A DNA stretch of 34,183 nt. Origin: Acidobacteriota bacterium (GTDB lineage Bacteria > Acidobacteriota > Thermoanaerobaculia > UBA5066). Positions 15,272 to 22,395 of the stretch are shown here, in pieces. Under the pieces are notes generated by a model. That model saw only the letters and a list, made by a program, of their open reading frames with translations. It did no database searches and was not told the origin of the DNA. Made by a program: the position numbers and the translations under genes. The stretch spans positions 210-34,392 of the forward strand of contig PLZI01000036.1 of the NCBI GenBank assembly GCA_003152095.1. Reading direction: 5' to 3'. Within the stretch, counting starts at the first letter, position 1, and each line of letters opens with the position of its first letter.

Positions 15272-16696
15272 ATGGAGCACCCGAAAATCATCCAGGGCGG
15301 AATGGGCGTGGGCGTTTCCGGCTGGACGCTCGCCCGTGCCGTCTCGTCCCTCGGGCAGCTTGGCGTCGTCTCGGGAACGGCGCTCGAGCTCGTTCTCGCG
15401 AGGCGCCTGCAGGACGGAGACCCCGGAGGGCACGTGCGCCGGGCGCTCGAGCGCTTCCCGTTCCCCCGCGCGGCCGCGCGCATCCTCAGCCGCTATTTTC
15501 TCGAGGGCGGCAAGGGTACGGACAAGCCCTACCGCCCCGTGCCGATGCATTCGAAAGACAGCCCCAAGGAGCTCCTCGAGTTGTGCGTCGCCAGCAACTT
15601 CGTGGAGGTCTTCCTCGCGCGGGAAGGCCACGGCGGACCCGTCGGAATCAACTTCCTCGAGAAGATCCAGTTCCCGGTCCTTCCCTCCCTGTACGGCGCG
15701 ATGCTGGCCGGCGTGGGCTACGTCCTGATGGGCGCGGGAATCCCGTTGAAGGTACCGGGCGTCCTCGACCTCTTCGTGAACCACGAGAGCGCAACCTATC
15801 CGTTGAGCGTCACGGGCGCGCGGGAAGGTGACGACACGGCGTTACGCTTCGACCCGCGCGACCTCCAAGAAGGCGAAGTGGGGTTGCCCCCGCTGAAGCG
15901 CCCATTGTTCCTCCCGATCATCTCGTCCTACACGCTCGCGCTGACGCTCGTCAGAAAGGCGAACGGGCGCGTCGACGGGTTCATCGTGGAGGGTCCGACG
16001 GCCGGAGGCCACAACGCACCGCCCCGGGGCCGGCCCCCGCTGTCCGCCACGGGCGAGCCCGTGTACGGTGAGAGGGACGCGGTGGATCTCGGAAAGCTCC
16101 GCGAGCTGGGCCTCCCGTTCTGGCTCGCGGGCGGGTACGGCTCGGCCGAGGGTTTGCGCAAGGCGCTCGCGGCCGGGGCTCAGGGTATCCAGGTCGGAAC
16201 CGCGTTCGCGTTCTGCAACGAGTCGGGCCTCGACGCGCGTTACAAGCAGCTCGTCCTCAAGCAGGCACTCGAGGGCACCGCGCGCGTCTTCACGGATCCG
16301 CTCGCCTCCCCGACCGGCTTCCCCTTCAAGGTTGCGCAGCTGGAAGGCAGCCTGTCGGTGGAAAAGGAGTACCTCGCGCGCACGCGCGTCTGCGACCTTG
16401 GTTACCTGCGCGAGTCCTACCGGCGAGAGGACGCGAGCATCGGCTATCGCTGCCCGTCCGAGCCCACCGCAGCCTGGGCCGCGAAGGGAGGGGCGACCGG
16501 TGACACGGAGGGGCGGCGGTGCCTATGCAACGCTCTCCTTGCGAACATCGGTCACCCCCAGATCCGGAGCGAAGGCCTCCAGGAGAAGCCGCTTCTCACC
16601 TCGGGCGACGACCTCGTCGAGATCGGCCGGTACTTGCCGGAGGGAGCGTCTTCATACACGGCGAAGGACGTCGTGACGAAGCTCCTCGGCGTCTGA
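15272..16696 (+). CDS. Nitronate monooxygenase / 2-nitropropane-dioxygenase-type FMN enzyme
   Basis: This is a 474-residue TIM-barrel flavoprotein. The N-terminal KIIQGGMGVGVSGWTLARAVS is the FMN-binding start of the NMO/FabK/PfaD family. VEGPTAGGHNAP carries the family's catalytic-type His, and GGYGSAEGLRKALAAGAQGIQVGTAFAF is the FMN-phosphate loop. It is longer than ordinary nitronate monooxygenases (about 320-380), with a Cys-bearing C-terminal extension (IGYRCPSEP, RRCLCNALLANIG), and may be closer to the PfaD-like subgroup. The start ATG 15272 has GAGAGGAG 5 bases upstream. Possible roles are oxidation of nitroalkanes (propionate-3-nitronate detoxification) or an enoyl-reductase-like step; no neighbour decides this. 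It is transcribed alone. Confidence 0.8.
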   Translation: MEHPKIIQGGMGVGVSGWTLARAVSSLGQLGVVSGTALELVLARRLQDGDPGGHVRRALERFPFPRAAARILSRYFLEGGKGTDKPYRPVPMHSKDSPKELLELCVASNFVEVFLAREGHGGPVGINFLEKIQFPVLPSLYGAMLAGVGYVLMGAGIPLKVPGVLDLFVNHESATYPLSVTGAREGDDTALRFDPRDLQEGEVGLPPLKRPLFLPIISSYTLALTLVRKANGRVDGFIVEGPTAGGHNAPPRGRPPLSATGEPVYGERDAVDLGKLRELGLPFWLAGGYGSAEGLRKALAAGAQGIQVGTAFAFCNESGLDARYKQLVLKQALEGTARVFTDPLASPTGFPFKVAQLEGSLSVEKEYLARTRVCDLGYLRESYRREDASIGYRCPSEPTAAWAAKGGATGDTEGRRCLCNALLANIGHPQIRSEGLQEKPLLTSGDDLVEIGRYLPEGASSYTAKDVVTKLLGV

Positions 16697-16697
16697 C

Positions 16698-16749
16698 GGC
16701 CGCTGGCGCGGCCACACGCATCCAGCCGGGGACGCGGCGGCAAGCCGCG
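16698..16749. terminator. Two hairpins between convergent genes, probable terminators
   Basis: GGCCGC/GCGGCC (16698-16703 and 16708-16713, 4-nt loop) and CGCGGC/GCCGCG (16733-16738 and 16744-16749, 5-nt loop) lie in the 54-base gap between the stops of the plus-strand monooxygenase and the minus-strand methyltransferase. Both lack T-tracts. Their position suggests one for each direction. Confidence 0.45.
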
Positions 16750-16750
16750 G

Positions 16751-17404
16751 TCATCGTCTGACGCCGAGCAGCATCCCGTCCGGCGTGGGAAGGCAGACCG
16801 TGTCGAAGTGCTCGCACGCTTCCTCGTGAAAACGGCGCATCGCGGCGGCCTCGGGCGAGTCCTCGAGCAGGCGGCCGAAAAAGAACGCGTTGTCGCCCAC
16901 GAGGAGACCGCCCGGCCGCGTGTTCTCAGCGGCCCAGCGGCCGTAGCCGTCGTAGTTGCCTTTGTCCGCGTCGATGAAGACGGCATCGAAGGGACCGAAA
17001 CGGACGAGGCGCGGCAGCACGTCAAGGCCGGAGCCCTCGTGAACGGTGATCTTGTCCGCGAGCCCCGCCGCCGCGATGTTCTCGCGAGCCACGCGCGCGT
17101 GCTTCGGGTCGAACTCCACGGTGTGGACGTGCCCGTCCGCGGGCAGCGCCCGCGCCGCTCGAATGGCCGAATACCCCGCGAGAGTGCCCACCTCGACGAC
17201 GTTTCGCGCGCCGGCGAGCCTGAGCAGCAGCTCCAGCGCCTTTCCCTCGGACGGCCCGAGCTGGATGGCCGGCATGCCGTGCGCCGACGGAGCGTCGAAA
17301 GCGTGCGCAAGCGCCGCGTCGTGCGGTGCGTGGAGGGCCGCGAGCCACTCGAGAAGCTCCGGCGTCGTGTAACGCAGGCCAGAGCGAGAGTCGGCGTCCG
17401 CCAT
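16751..17404 (-). CDS. O-methyltransferase (caffeoyl-CoA/catechol OMT family)
   Basis: This 217-residue soluble SAM-dependent O-methyltransferase belongs to the Methyltransf_3 family. Signature segments are GPSEGKALELLLRLAGARNVVEVGTLAGYSAIRAARALP (motif I) and HTVEFDPKHARVARENI (acidic ribose site). FGPFDAVFIDADKGNYDGY provides the metal-binding Asp residues, and GGLLVGDNAFFFGRLLED closes the fold. This family methylates vicinal hydroxyls with Mg2+ or Ca2+; the acceptor is unknown. ATG 17404 was chosen from the family's N-terminal length. It lies 20 bases downstream of the LD-carboxypeptidase gene and is probably the last gene of that operon. Confidence 0.88.
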   Translation of the reverse strand: MADADSRSGLRYTTPELLEWLAALHAPHDAALAHAFDAPSAHGMPAIQLGPSEGKALELLLRLAGARNVVEVGTLAGYSAIRAARALPADGHVHTVEFDPKHARVARENIAAAGLADKITVHEGSGLDVLPRLVRFGPFDAVFIDADKGNYDGYGRWAAENTRPGGLLVGDNAFFFGRLLEDSPEAAAMRRFHEEACEHFDTVCLPTPDGMLLGVRR

Positions 17405-17424
17405 GTCTGAACCTGCGCGAGCCG

Positions 17425-18516
17425 TTACCGGACCGCGGCCTCGAGAATCGAGAGCGTGCCGGCATCTCCGTCCAGCTCGGCCATGACGCCGAGCGGGAGC
17501 GTCGCCTTGTCGGGGACGTGTCCGAAGACGAGGTTCGCGACGACGGGAATGCCGAGCTTGCCGAGGCGGTCCTTGCAGACCTCCTGCCAGGTCCACGTCC
17601 CCATGCCCGCGAAGCTCGGCTTGTAGTCGCCCGGCGCGCAGTGCGCGAACTTCCCGAGAGCAACGCCGGCGAGACCCGAGAGCTTGCCGGTCAGGAGGAA
17701 CTGCGTGAGCCAGCGGTCGATGCGGTACGGGTCCTCGCCGACCTCTTCGAGGAAGAGGATGCGGCCCTTGAGCTCCGGTTCGAATGGCGTTCCGACGAGC
17801 GTCGAGAAGACGCTGATGTTGCCGCCCACGAGCCGGCCCTTGCCCTTGCCGGGCGCGAGCTTGTAGATCCAGTTCTCGCGGTCCACGAAGACCCCCTGCG
17901 GCGGGCCCTTTGGCGCCGGCGGCTCGGCGATGCGGCCCGCGGGCTTCGCCTCCATGAGGACCTTCTTGAACGACGCGAGCGTGTACTCCGTCTGCTGCTC
18001 GCCACCGATCGGGCCGTGGAAGGTCACGAGGCCCGTGAGGCGGTGGATCGCGTTCAGGAGCGCCGTGATGTCGCTGTACCCGCAGATGATCTTCGGGTTC
18101 TTCTTGATCGTCTCGTAGTCGAGGAGCGGAAGGATGCGCGAGGCGCCATACCCGCCGCGCAGGCAAAAGATCGCGTCGACGGAGGGGTCCGCGAAGGCGG
18201 CGTTGAGGTCGGACGCGCGGTGATCGTCCGGACCCGCGAGGTAGTACGTCGTCTCCCCCGCATGCGGGAAGAGCTTGGCCTTGAAGCCGAGCGCCTTCAC
18301 AATCTCGACCGCGATCTCGTTGTCGATGAGGCCCCAGCCAGGGGACGACGGAGCGACGAGCGCGACGGTCATCCCGGGCTGGAGCGCCTTCGGAAAAACG
18401 GGCTCGGGCGGCTTCTCGGCATACTTCTGGAGCGCGGCCTGCGCGGAAAGCGGGAAACCGGCGATGAGGGACGCGAACGAAACTTCCTCGAGAAACGTGC
18501 GTCGGCTGGTCGTCAT
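17425..18516 (-). CDS. LD-carboxypeptidase (peptidase S66 family)
   Basis: This 363-residue serine carboxypeptidase of the LdcA/MccF fold removes the terminal D-Ala from murein tetrapeptides during cell-wall recycling. The catalytic residues are visible: Ser148 in CGYSDITAL, Glu257 in ILFLEEVGEDPYRID and His333 in VFGHVPDK; the oxyanion segment CLRGGYGASRILPLLD is also present. The N-terminus TTSRRTFLEE followed by a hydrophobic stretch resembles a twin-arginine signal, so the enzyme is probably periplasmic, unlike the usual cytoplasmic LdcA. ATG 18516 lies 7 bases after a TAGAAT box that includes the upstream permease stop codon. It sits within 5 kb of NagZ- and NamZ-type genes on the other strand, which suits a murein-recycling role. 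Confidence 0.88.
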   Translation of the reverse strand: MTTSRRTFLEEVSFASLIAGFPLSAQAALQKYAEKPPEPVFPKALQPGMTVALVAPSSPGWGLIDNEIAVEIVKALGFKAKLFPHAGETTYYLAGPDDHRASDLNAAFADPSVDAIFCLRGGYGASRILPLLDYETIKKNPKIICGYSDITALLNAIHRLTGLVTFHGPIGGEQQTEYTLASFKKVLMEAKPAGRIAEPPAPKGPPQGVFVDRENWIYKLAPGKGKGRLVGGNISVFSTLVGTPFEPELKGRILFLEEVGEDPYRIDRWLTQFLLTGKLSGLAGVALGKFAHCAPGDYKPSFAGMGTWTWQEVCKDRLGKLGIPVVANLVFGHVPDKATLPLGVMAELDGDAGTLSILEAAVR

Positions 18517-18523
18517 GGGCCGG

Positions 18524-18529
18524 ATTCTA
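18524..18529 (-). promoter_or_regulatory. -10-like TAGAAT overlapping the permease stop codon
   Basis: The minus-strand TAGAAT lies 7 bases before the LD-carboxypeptidase ATG. Its first three bases are the TAG stop of the ZnuB-like permease gene, so an internal promoter may let the downstream two genes be transcribed without the metal-transport genes. Confidence 0.5.
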
Positions 18530-19366
18530 GGCCGCGGCGCTCCTCCACGGACCGGGCACGAACCGGCGGACCGTCGCTAGGATCAGCAACGCCGCCCCGA
18601 ACGTCGCGACGATCGCGGCTCCCGTCGGAAGGTCGAGCTTGAACGACAGCCACACGCCCACGGCCGACACGACGATGCCCATCGTCCAGCCGATCGCGAG
18701 GCGCACGCCGAGTCGCTCGGAGAAGAGCATCGCGGCGACGGAGGGCACGATGAGGAACGAGAAGACGAGGAGGACGCCCGCGATCGCGACCGAGCTCGTG
18801 ACCACGAACCCGAACGACGCGTAGAACAGGAAGTCCCAGAAGCGCACGTTCCAGCCGCGGCGGACGGCCTCGGCCTCGTTGCGAGAGATGAGGAGGAATC
18901 GCTCGCGAAAGACGAAATGAAAAGCGCCGACGAGCGCGTAGAGCACCGCCGTCTTGCCCAGCTCGGGCCACGAGACGGAGAGGATGTTCCCGACAAGCAT
19001 CTCTTTGAGGTGCTCCGTTTCGCGCGTCGCCTTCGACATGACGAGGACCGCGCAAGCGGCCGACACGGCGTACACGATCCCGATGATCGCCTCCTGCGGA
19101 ATGCGCGTCTTGTGATGGGTCTTCGTGAACGCGAAGATCGCGGCCCCGAGGAGCGTGAATCCGAGCGAGAACACGTACGAGGCGTCCGAGTGCATCTCGT
19201 ACCCCGCGAGGTACCCCACGGTCCCTCCAAGCGCGGCGATCTGCGCGAGCGAGAGGTCCACGAAGATGACGCCCCGCTCGACGACGTGGACTCCGAGGTA
19301 CGAGTGGATCCCGGTCAGGATCAGGCTCGCGACGAACGCGGGGAACAGGATCTCGAAGACGGTCAC
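18527..19366 (-). CDS. Metal ABC transporter permease (ZnuB/MntB family)
   Basis: This 279-residue integral membrane protein of the ABC-3 family has about eight hydrophobic segments. Family features are GVHVVERGVIFVDLSLAQIAALGGTVGYLAG near the N-terminus, IGIVYAVSAACAVLVMSK, and the coupling-region sequence VTSSVAIAGVLLVFSFLIVPSVAAMLFS. It would carry Zn2+ or Mn2+ inward, driven by a ZnuC-type ATPase. Its GTG start at 19366 overlaps the stop of the binding-protein gene (GTGA), so they are translationally coupled. No ATPase gene is present before or after it. It ends at TAG 18527-18529. Confidence 0.9.
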   Translation of the reverse strand: MTVFEILFPAFVASLILTGIHSYLGVHVVERGVIFVDLSLAQIAALGGTVGYLAGYEMHSDASYVFSLGFTLLGAAIFAFTKTHHKTRIPQEAIIGIVYAVSAACAVLVMSKATRETEHLKEMLVGNILSVSWPELGKTAVLYALVGAFHFVFRERFLLISRNEAEAVRRGWNVRFWDFLFYASFGFVVTSSVAIAGVLLVFSFLIVPSVAAMLFSERLGVRLAIGWTMGIVVSAVGVWLSFKLDLPTGAAIVATFGAALLILATVRRFVPGPWRSAAA

Positions 19367-20391
19367 TTTCTCTTCTCTAGCGCCGAGGCGATCTTCTCGA
19401 CGTCGACGTCGAAGAGCGAGAGGTAGTCCTTCGCCGCCGGCTCTCCGCCCACGGACGGCGGGATCACGACGACCGTCGCGCCCGTCTTCGAGGCGACGAA
19501 GTCGGGGTCCTTCTTGTCGAAGTAGACCTCCATGAGGATAAGCGGCACCTTCTGCGCGTTCATGAGGTTGATGATCTCGAGCTTGTGCTGCGGCGTCGGC
19601 GGAATGCCAGGCTTCGGCTCGAGGAACCCGACGACGTCGAGCGAGAACGCCTTCGCAAAGTTCGGCCACGAGCTGTGGTACGTCACGATCTTCGTGCCCT
19701 TGAAGGGCGCGAGGCGCGCCATCCACCGGGCCTCGGCCGCCGTCAGCTTCGCCTCGAAGTCCGCGAGGTTCTTGGCGTAGTCGGAGGCCCCCGCGGGGTC
19801 GAGCGCCGTGAGCTTTGCGGCGATCGCGCGGGCGATCACGCGGCCGTTGTTCGGGTCGAGCCAGAAGTGCGGGTTCCCGTATGGGTGGACGTCGCCCATC
19901 GCGCGCGTGACCAGCCCCGTGGGCCTGTCGAGAATGTCGCAGCCCACGGAGGCGTCGAGGTACCCGGCGCCGGTCGGCCGGATCTTTTCGTTCCGCGCCT
20001 GGTCGAGGAGCGGCGGGAGGTACCCGATCTCGAGCTCGAGGCCCGCGACGATGAGCATGTCCGCGTCGTGGAGCTTCAGGATGAAGGACGGCTTCGGCTC
20101 CACGAAGTGCGGGTCCTGATAGCCCTTCGCGATCGATTCCGCCTCGACACGGTCGCCCCCGATCGTCTGCGCGAGCGACGCGAAGTCGGAGAGCGTCGTG
20201 GCGACCTTGAGCTTCTTCGCCTCGACGGGAGTCGAGAGGAGAAGAAAAGAGAATGAGATGAGCAAGAGAAGGAAAGAGAAAAGAGAAGAATTTCTTAGAA
20301 GGTGCCCGGTCCGGCCTGCAATGCTGCGACTCGCGAGCGATGCCGGAGCGGCTGCGGGCAGCCCCCTTACCCTTCTAAGAAAAAACTCCAT
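19363..20391 (-). CDS. Metal ABC transporter substrate-binding protein (ZnuA-like)
   Basis: This is a periplasmic binding protein of the cluster A-I zinc/manganese family. Expected metal ligands occur as His in DPHFVEPKPSF, GNPHFWLDP and TYHSSWPNF; there is no His-rich loop, so Mn, Zn or Fe cannot be told apart. A very hydrophobic signal segment (SSLFSFLLLLISFSFLLLS, cleaved near TPVEA-KK) precedes the mature protein. The start is unclear: ATG 20391 (MEFFLRR) is used here, giving 342 residues, but about 30 residues encoded by the inverted-repeat segment 20291-20382 lie between it and the signal core. The frame also opens further to 20487 with another ATG (MKTKNED, about 20469). No start codon exists between the inverted repeat and the signal core. 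Confidence 0.88.
   Translation of the reverse strand: MEFFLRRVRGLPAAAPASLASRSIAGRTGHLLRNSSLFSFLLLLISFSFLLLSTPVEAKKLKVATTLSDFASLAQTIGGDRVEAESIAKGYQDPHFVEPKPSFILKLHDADMLIVAGLELEIGYLPPLLDQARNEKIRPTGAGYLDASVGCDILDRPTGLVTRAMGDVHPYGNPHFWLDPNNGRVIARAIAAKLTALDPAGASDYAKNLADFEAKLTAAEARWMARLAPFKGTKIVTYHSSWPNFAKAFSLDVVGFLEPKPGIPPTPQHKLEIINLMNAQKVPLILMEVYFDKKDPDFVASKTGATVVVIPPSVGGEPAAKDYLSLFDVDVEKIASALEKRK
20231..20290. repeat. Purine-rich (GA) tract in the signal-peptide region of the ZnuA gene
   Basis: About 60 bases of the plus strand are almost only A and G. On the coding (minus) strand this is a TTC/TCT/CTC run encoding the Ser/Phe/Leu signal core. It is compositionally unlike the rest of the window and directly adjoins the inverted repeat at 20291. 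Confidence 0.6.
20291..20382. repeat. 92-bp element bounded by perfect 12-bp inverted repeats
   Basis: TTTCTTAGAAGG (20291-20302) and its exact reverse complement CCTTCTAAGAAA (20371-20382) flank a 68-base GC-rich core. Further pairing inside is possible (GCCCG near 20304 with CGGGC near 20355). The same 12-mer occurs at 6651 and 25678. The element lies within the reading frame at the 5' end of the ZnuA gene and looks like an insertion between the start codon and the signal peptide. It encodes no protein of its own. A MITE-like or REP-like element is possible but unproven. Confidence 0.6.
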
Positions 20392-20488
20392 CTCCCCTGC
20401 CCCACTGTAGGTCGCGCGCTCCGTCGGCACATCAGCCCTATTAAGCAAATCTTCATTCTTCGTCTTCATTTCTTGTCTGCCTCTCATG

Positions 20489-21568
20489 TCAGAACGGGTG
20501 TGCGCCGTGTGCGCCGATGACGAACTGGAGCTGGACGAGGAGCTCGGTGGCCGTCACGGGACCGTCGAGCCGCTCGTAGCGGTTGCGGCGGAGCTGGGCG
20601 CGGAGCTGGGAGAACTCCGACGGCCAGACCGTCAGGATCGCCGAGTCGCCGCGGTCGTGGAGGGCGGCGTTGTCCGCGTGGTCCGACTCGTCGTGCCGGT
20701 AGCCGACGTACCAGCGCCGCCCGAGCTGGTATTGGCCGAGGAGGTACCAGCCTTCGGCGCGGACCGTGGCCCCGGCTGCCGTCTCCCGCTCGGAGTGCAT
20801 CCACTCGCCGCGCACGAGGACCGACTTGTAGAGGCCCTGCCGCAGCGGCTTCCACCGGAATGTCGCGTCGATCCCCGTGAGCGCCGTGTGAAAGCCGGGG
20901 CCCTCGAGATTGTTCGCGCGCGTCCACGACCCGCCGAGCTCGAGGTTCGCAGCCTCCGAGAGGTCGCGATACGCCTTGAGATGAAAGAGCGGCTCGACGT
21001 CGTTGCGGGTGTGCGCCTCGAAGAGGTTGGCCGAGGTTCCTTGGAAGAGCTGCGCGGTCGCCTCGAGGAAGATCTCGGACGGCATCGGGATCAGGCGCGA
21101 GACCGAGATCCCGGCGTCGTCGATCCCGTCGTCGCCGCCGAGGAGGTTCGTCATGACGAGCGGCGTGTCCGCGAAGAGGCGGACGTGGAGGTGCTCCGTG
21201 TTGACCTTGCCGAACGCGCCTTTGAGCTTCCCGACCTTCACGAGGAAGTCGCCCGGGACCGTGAGGAAGGTGATGTAGCCCTCCTCGATCCCGACGTCGC
21301 CGGTCTGGCTCCCGAACGTCACGAAGAAGTCCGCGCGGGCGTACGGGTCGATGATCGCCTGCAGGCCGATCTCGGACTCGCGGAGCTGGAGGCTCGGCTG
21401 GTTGTCGACGGCGTTGTGCCCTGCGATGCCGAGCGCGTTGCCGATGACGGAGATGTTGGGGTTGAAGACGTTCCCCGTCTGCGCGGTCTGCGCGGCAGCC
21501 GGACGGGCCGCCAGAAGAAAGGGAACGAGAAGAATGGCGGCGCCTCGCGCCGGTTTTCGGAAATTCAT
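20489..21568 (-). CDS. Outer-membrane porin-like beta-barrel protein
   Basis: This 359-residue protein has a signal peptide (MNFRKPARGAAILLVPFLLA, cleavage near AAAQ). The remainder is alternating amphipathic strands rich in aromatic residues (WYLLGQYQLGRRWYVGYRHDES, RWKPLRQGLYKSVLVRGEW). It ends in Phe (HGAHPF), as do outer-membrane barrels recognised by the Bam machinery. ATG 21568 has GAGGGAGG a few bases upstream. It lies about 65 bases after a small secreted CxxC protein and about 100 bases before the ZnuA-like gene. An outer-membrane route for the same metal is therefore plausible. The family cannot be named more precisely from the sequence alone. Confidence 0.75.
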   Translation of the reverse strand: MNFRKPARGAAILLVPFLLAARPAAAQTAQTGNVFNPNISVIGNALGIAGHNAVDNQPSLQLRESEIGLQAIIDPYARADFFVTFGSQTGDVGIEEGYITFLTVPGDFLVKVGKLKGAFGKVNTEHLHVRLFADTPLVMTNLLGGDDGIDDAGISVSRLIPMPSEIFLEATAQLFQGTSANLFEAHTRNDVEPLFHLKAYRDLSEAANLELGGSWTRANNLEGPGFHTALTGIDATFRWKPLRQGLYKSVLVRGEWMHSERETAAGATVRAEGWYLLGQYQLGRRWYVGYRHDESDHADNAALHDRGDSAILTVWPSEFSQLRAQLRRNRYERLDGPVTATELLVQLQFVIGAHGAHPF

Positions 21569-21633
21569 GGGCCTCCCTCGGGATCTAGGTTGACGGGAAG
21601 CCGGGAGCGCGAAACCCCCGGCCGCGACGACGT

Positions 21634-21966
21634 CTACGCGGCCGGGAACGGAGGCGAACGGGCGGGAAGCTCGGGAAGAATCGGGGCCGGCGACGTGCGA
21701 TCGGCCCGGGATTTCGGAAACGGGCGCGCGAGCGGCGGAGCGAGGAAGAGCGGCGCCGACGCGGGCGGCAGTAGGTTCGCGACCGCGCACGCGGCGCAGG
21801 GGTGGTCCTTCTCCGCGACGAACGGCGCGTGCGCCGGGTGGTCCGGCGCGAAAAGCTGCGTGCCCTGCGACAGCACCTCGAAGCCGTCGACATGGCCGAA
21901 CGCCCCGCCCAGCGCCAGCGGCGCGAGCATGGCGAGCACGGCGGCGCGGACGAGACGGCCCCTCAC
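21634..21966 (-). CDS. Small exported His/Cys protein, DUF2946-like (putative)
   Basis: This 110-residue protein has an N-terminal hydrophobic signal (RLVRAAVLAMLAPLALGGAFG). A His-containing stretch (APDHPAHAPFVAEKDHPCAACAVANLL) follows, with a CxxC next to two His, then a long Pro/Ala-rich tail. The His-plus-CxxC arrangement resembles small DUF2946-type envelope proteins and would suit metal binding. It heads the operon with the porin and metal transporter genes. The start is GTG 21966 with TAGACT 8 bases upstream and no Shine-Dalgarno sequence. Because the tail is low-complexity in a GC-rich genome, part of the frame could be non-coding; the signal peptide, motif and promoter together favour a real gene. 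Confidence 0.55.
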   Translation of the reverse strand: MRGRLVRAAVLAMLAPLALGGAFGHVDGFEVLSQGTQLFAPDHPAHAPFVAEKDHPCAACAVANLLPPASAPLFLAPPLARPFPKSRADRTSPAPILPELPARSPPFPAA

Positions 21967-21974
21967 GACGCGGA

Positions 21975-21980
21975 AGTCTA
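21975..21980 (-). promoter_or_regulatory. -10-like TAGACT before the CxxC-protein operon
   Basis: The minus-strand TAGACT lies 8 bases before GTG 21966 with no Shine-Dalgarno sequence. It overlaps the 3' end of the STAS gene. No Zur- or Mur-type palindrome was recognised nearby. Confidence 0.45.
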
Positions 21981-22346
21981 CGCTCCCGGCCCTTTCAGGC
22001 CTATTTCGCGGGCGTAGTGTCCGAGGGCCACGCGCTCCTCGTCGTAGACCTCGAAGACGGGGAGCAGATCGGCGAGGTGCAGGCTCTTGCGCACGCGCTC
22101 GTGCAGGTTCAGGAGCTTCAACTTCGCGCCGAACCGCTCGCAGATCCCGTGGCTCGCCACGAGCTCACCCGTGCCCGCGCTGTCGATGGCGGTCACCTCG
22201 GAGAGGTTGAGGAGGATCTTCTTCCACCCCTCGGCGAGGAGCTCGTTCACGACGTTGCGGAGAATCTCGTCGCCGACTCCCATGAGGAGCTTCCCCGAGA
22301 GGTCGACGATCACGACGTCGTTCGCTTTGCGGACTTCTACGTGCAT
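21978..22346 (-). CDS. STAS-domain protein (anti-sigma factor antagonist type)
   Basis: This is a 122-residue single STAS domain like SpoIIAA/RsbV, which binds an anti-sigma kinase and is released or blocked by phosphorylation of a conserved Ser. The core motif is intact: VTAIDSAGTGELVASH with Asp55 and Ser56. The N-terminal strand VVIVDLSGKLLMGVGDEI is also typical. No partner kinase or sigma factor is adjacent; the sigma remnant at 14046 is unrelated in type. The start ATG 22346 lies 8 bases after TACGAT, with no Shine-Dalgarno sequence; the open frame upstream is a shadow. It is divergent from lysA, with only 49 bases between the start codons. Confidence 0.88.
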   Translation of the reverse strand: MHVEVRKANDVVIVDLSGKLLMGVGDEILRNVVNELLAEGWKKILLNLSEVTAIDSAGTGELVASHGICERFGAKLKLLNLHERVRKSLHLADLLPVFEVYDEERVALGHYAREIGLKGPGA

Positions 22347-22354
22347 CAGGGCGA

Positions 22355-22360
22355 ATCGTA
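22355..22360 (-). promoter_or_regulatory. -10-like TACGAT before the STAS gene
   Basis: The minus-strand TACGAT lies 8 bases before ATG 22346. It is 20 bases from the opposing lysA hexamer at 22381-22386, forming a very compact divergent promoter pair. Confidence 0.45.
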
Positions 22361-22380
22361 CCGCGAAGCTCCGAAGCTGG

Positions 22381-22386
22381 CAGAAT
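22381..22386 (+). promoter_or_regulatory. -10-like CAGAAT before lysA
   Basis: CAGAAT is followed by 9 bases and ATG 22396, and is preceded by CTGG. It departs from TANNNT at the first base, so it is a weaker case than the others. No Shine-Dalgarno sequence is present. Confidence 0.4.
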
Positions 22387-22395
22387 CGCGGCCTC

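Noticed and set aside
20400-20487. Zur-type operator upstream of the ZnuA gene
   Set aside because: The AT-rich stretch GATTTGCTTAATAGGG was examined, but no palindrome resembling known Zur or Mur boxes is present.
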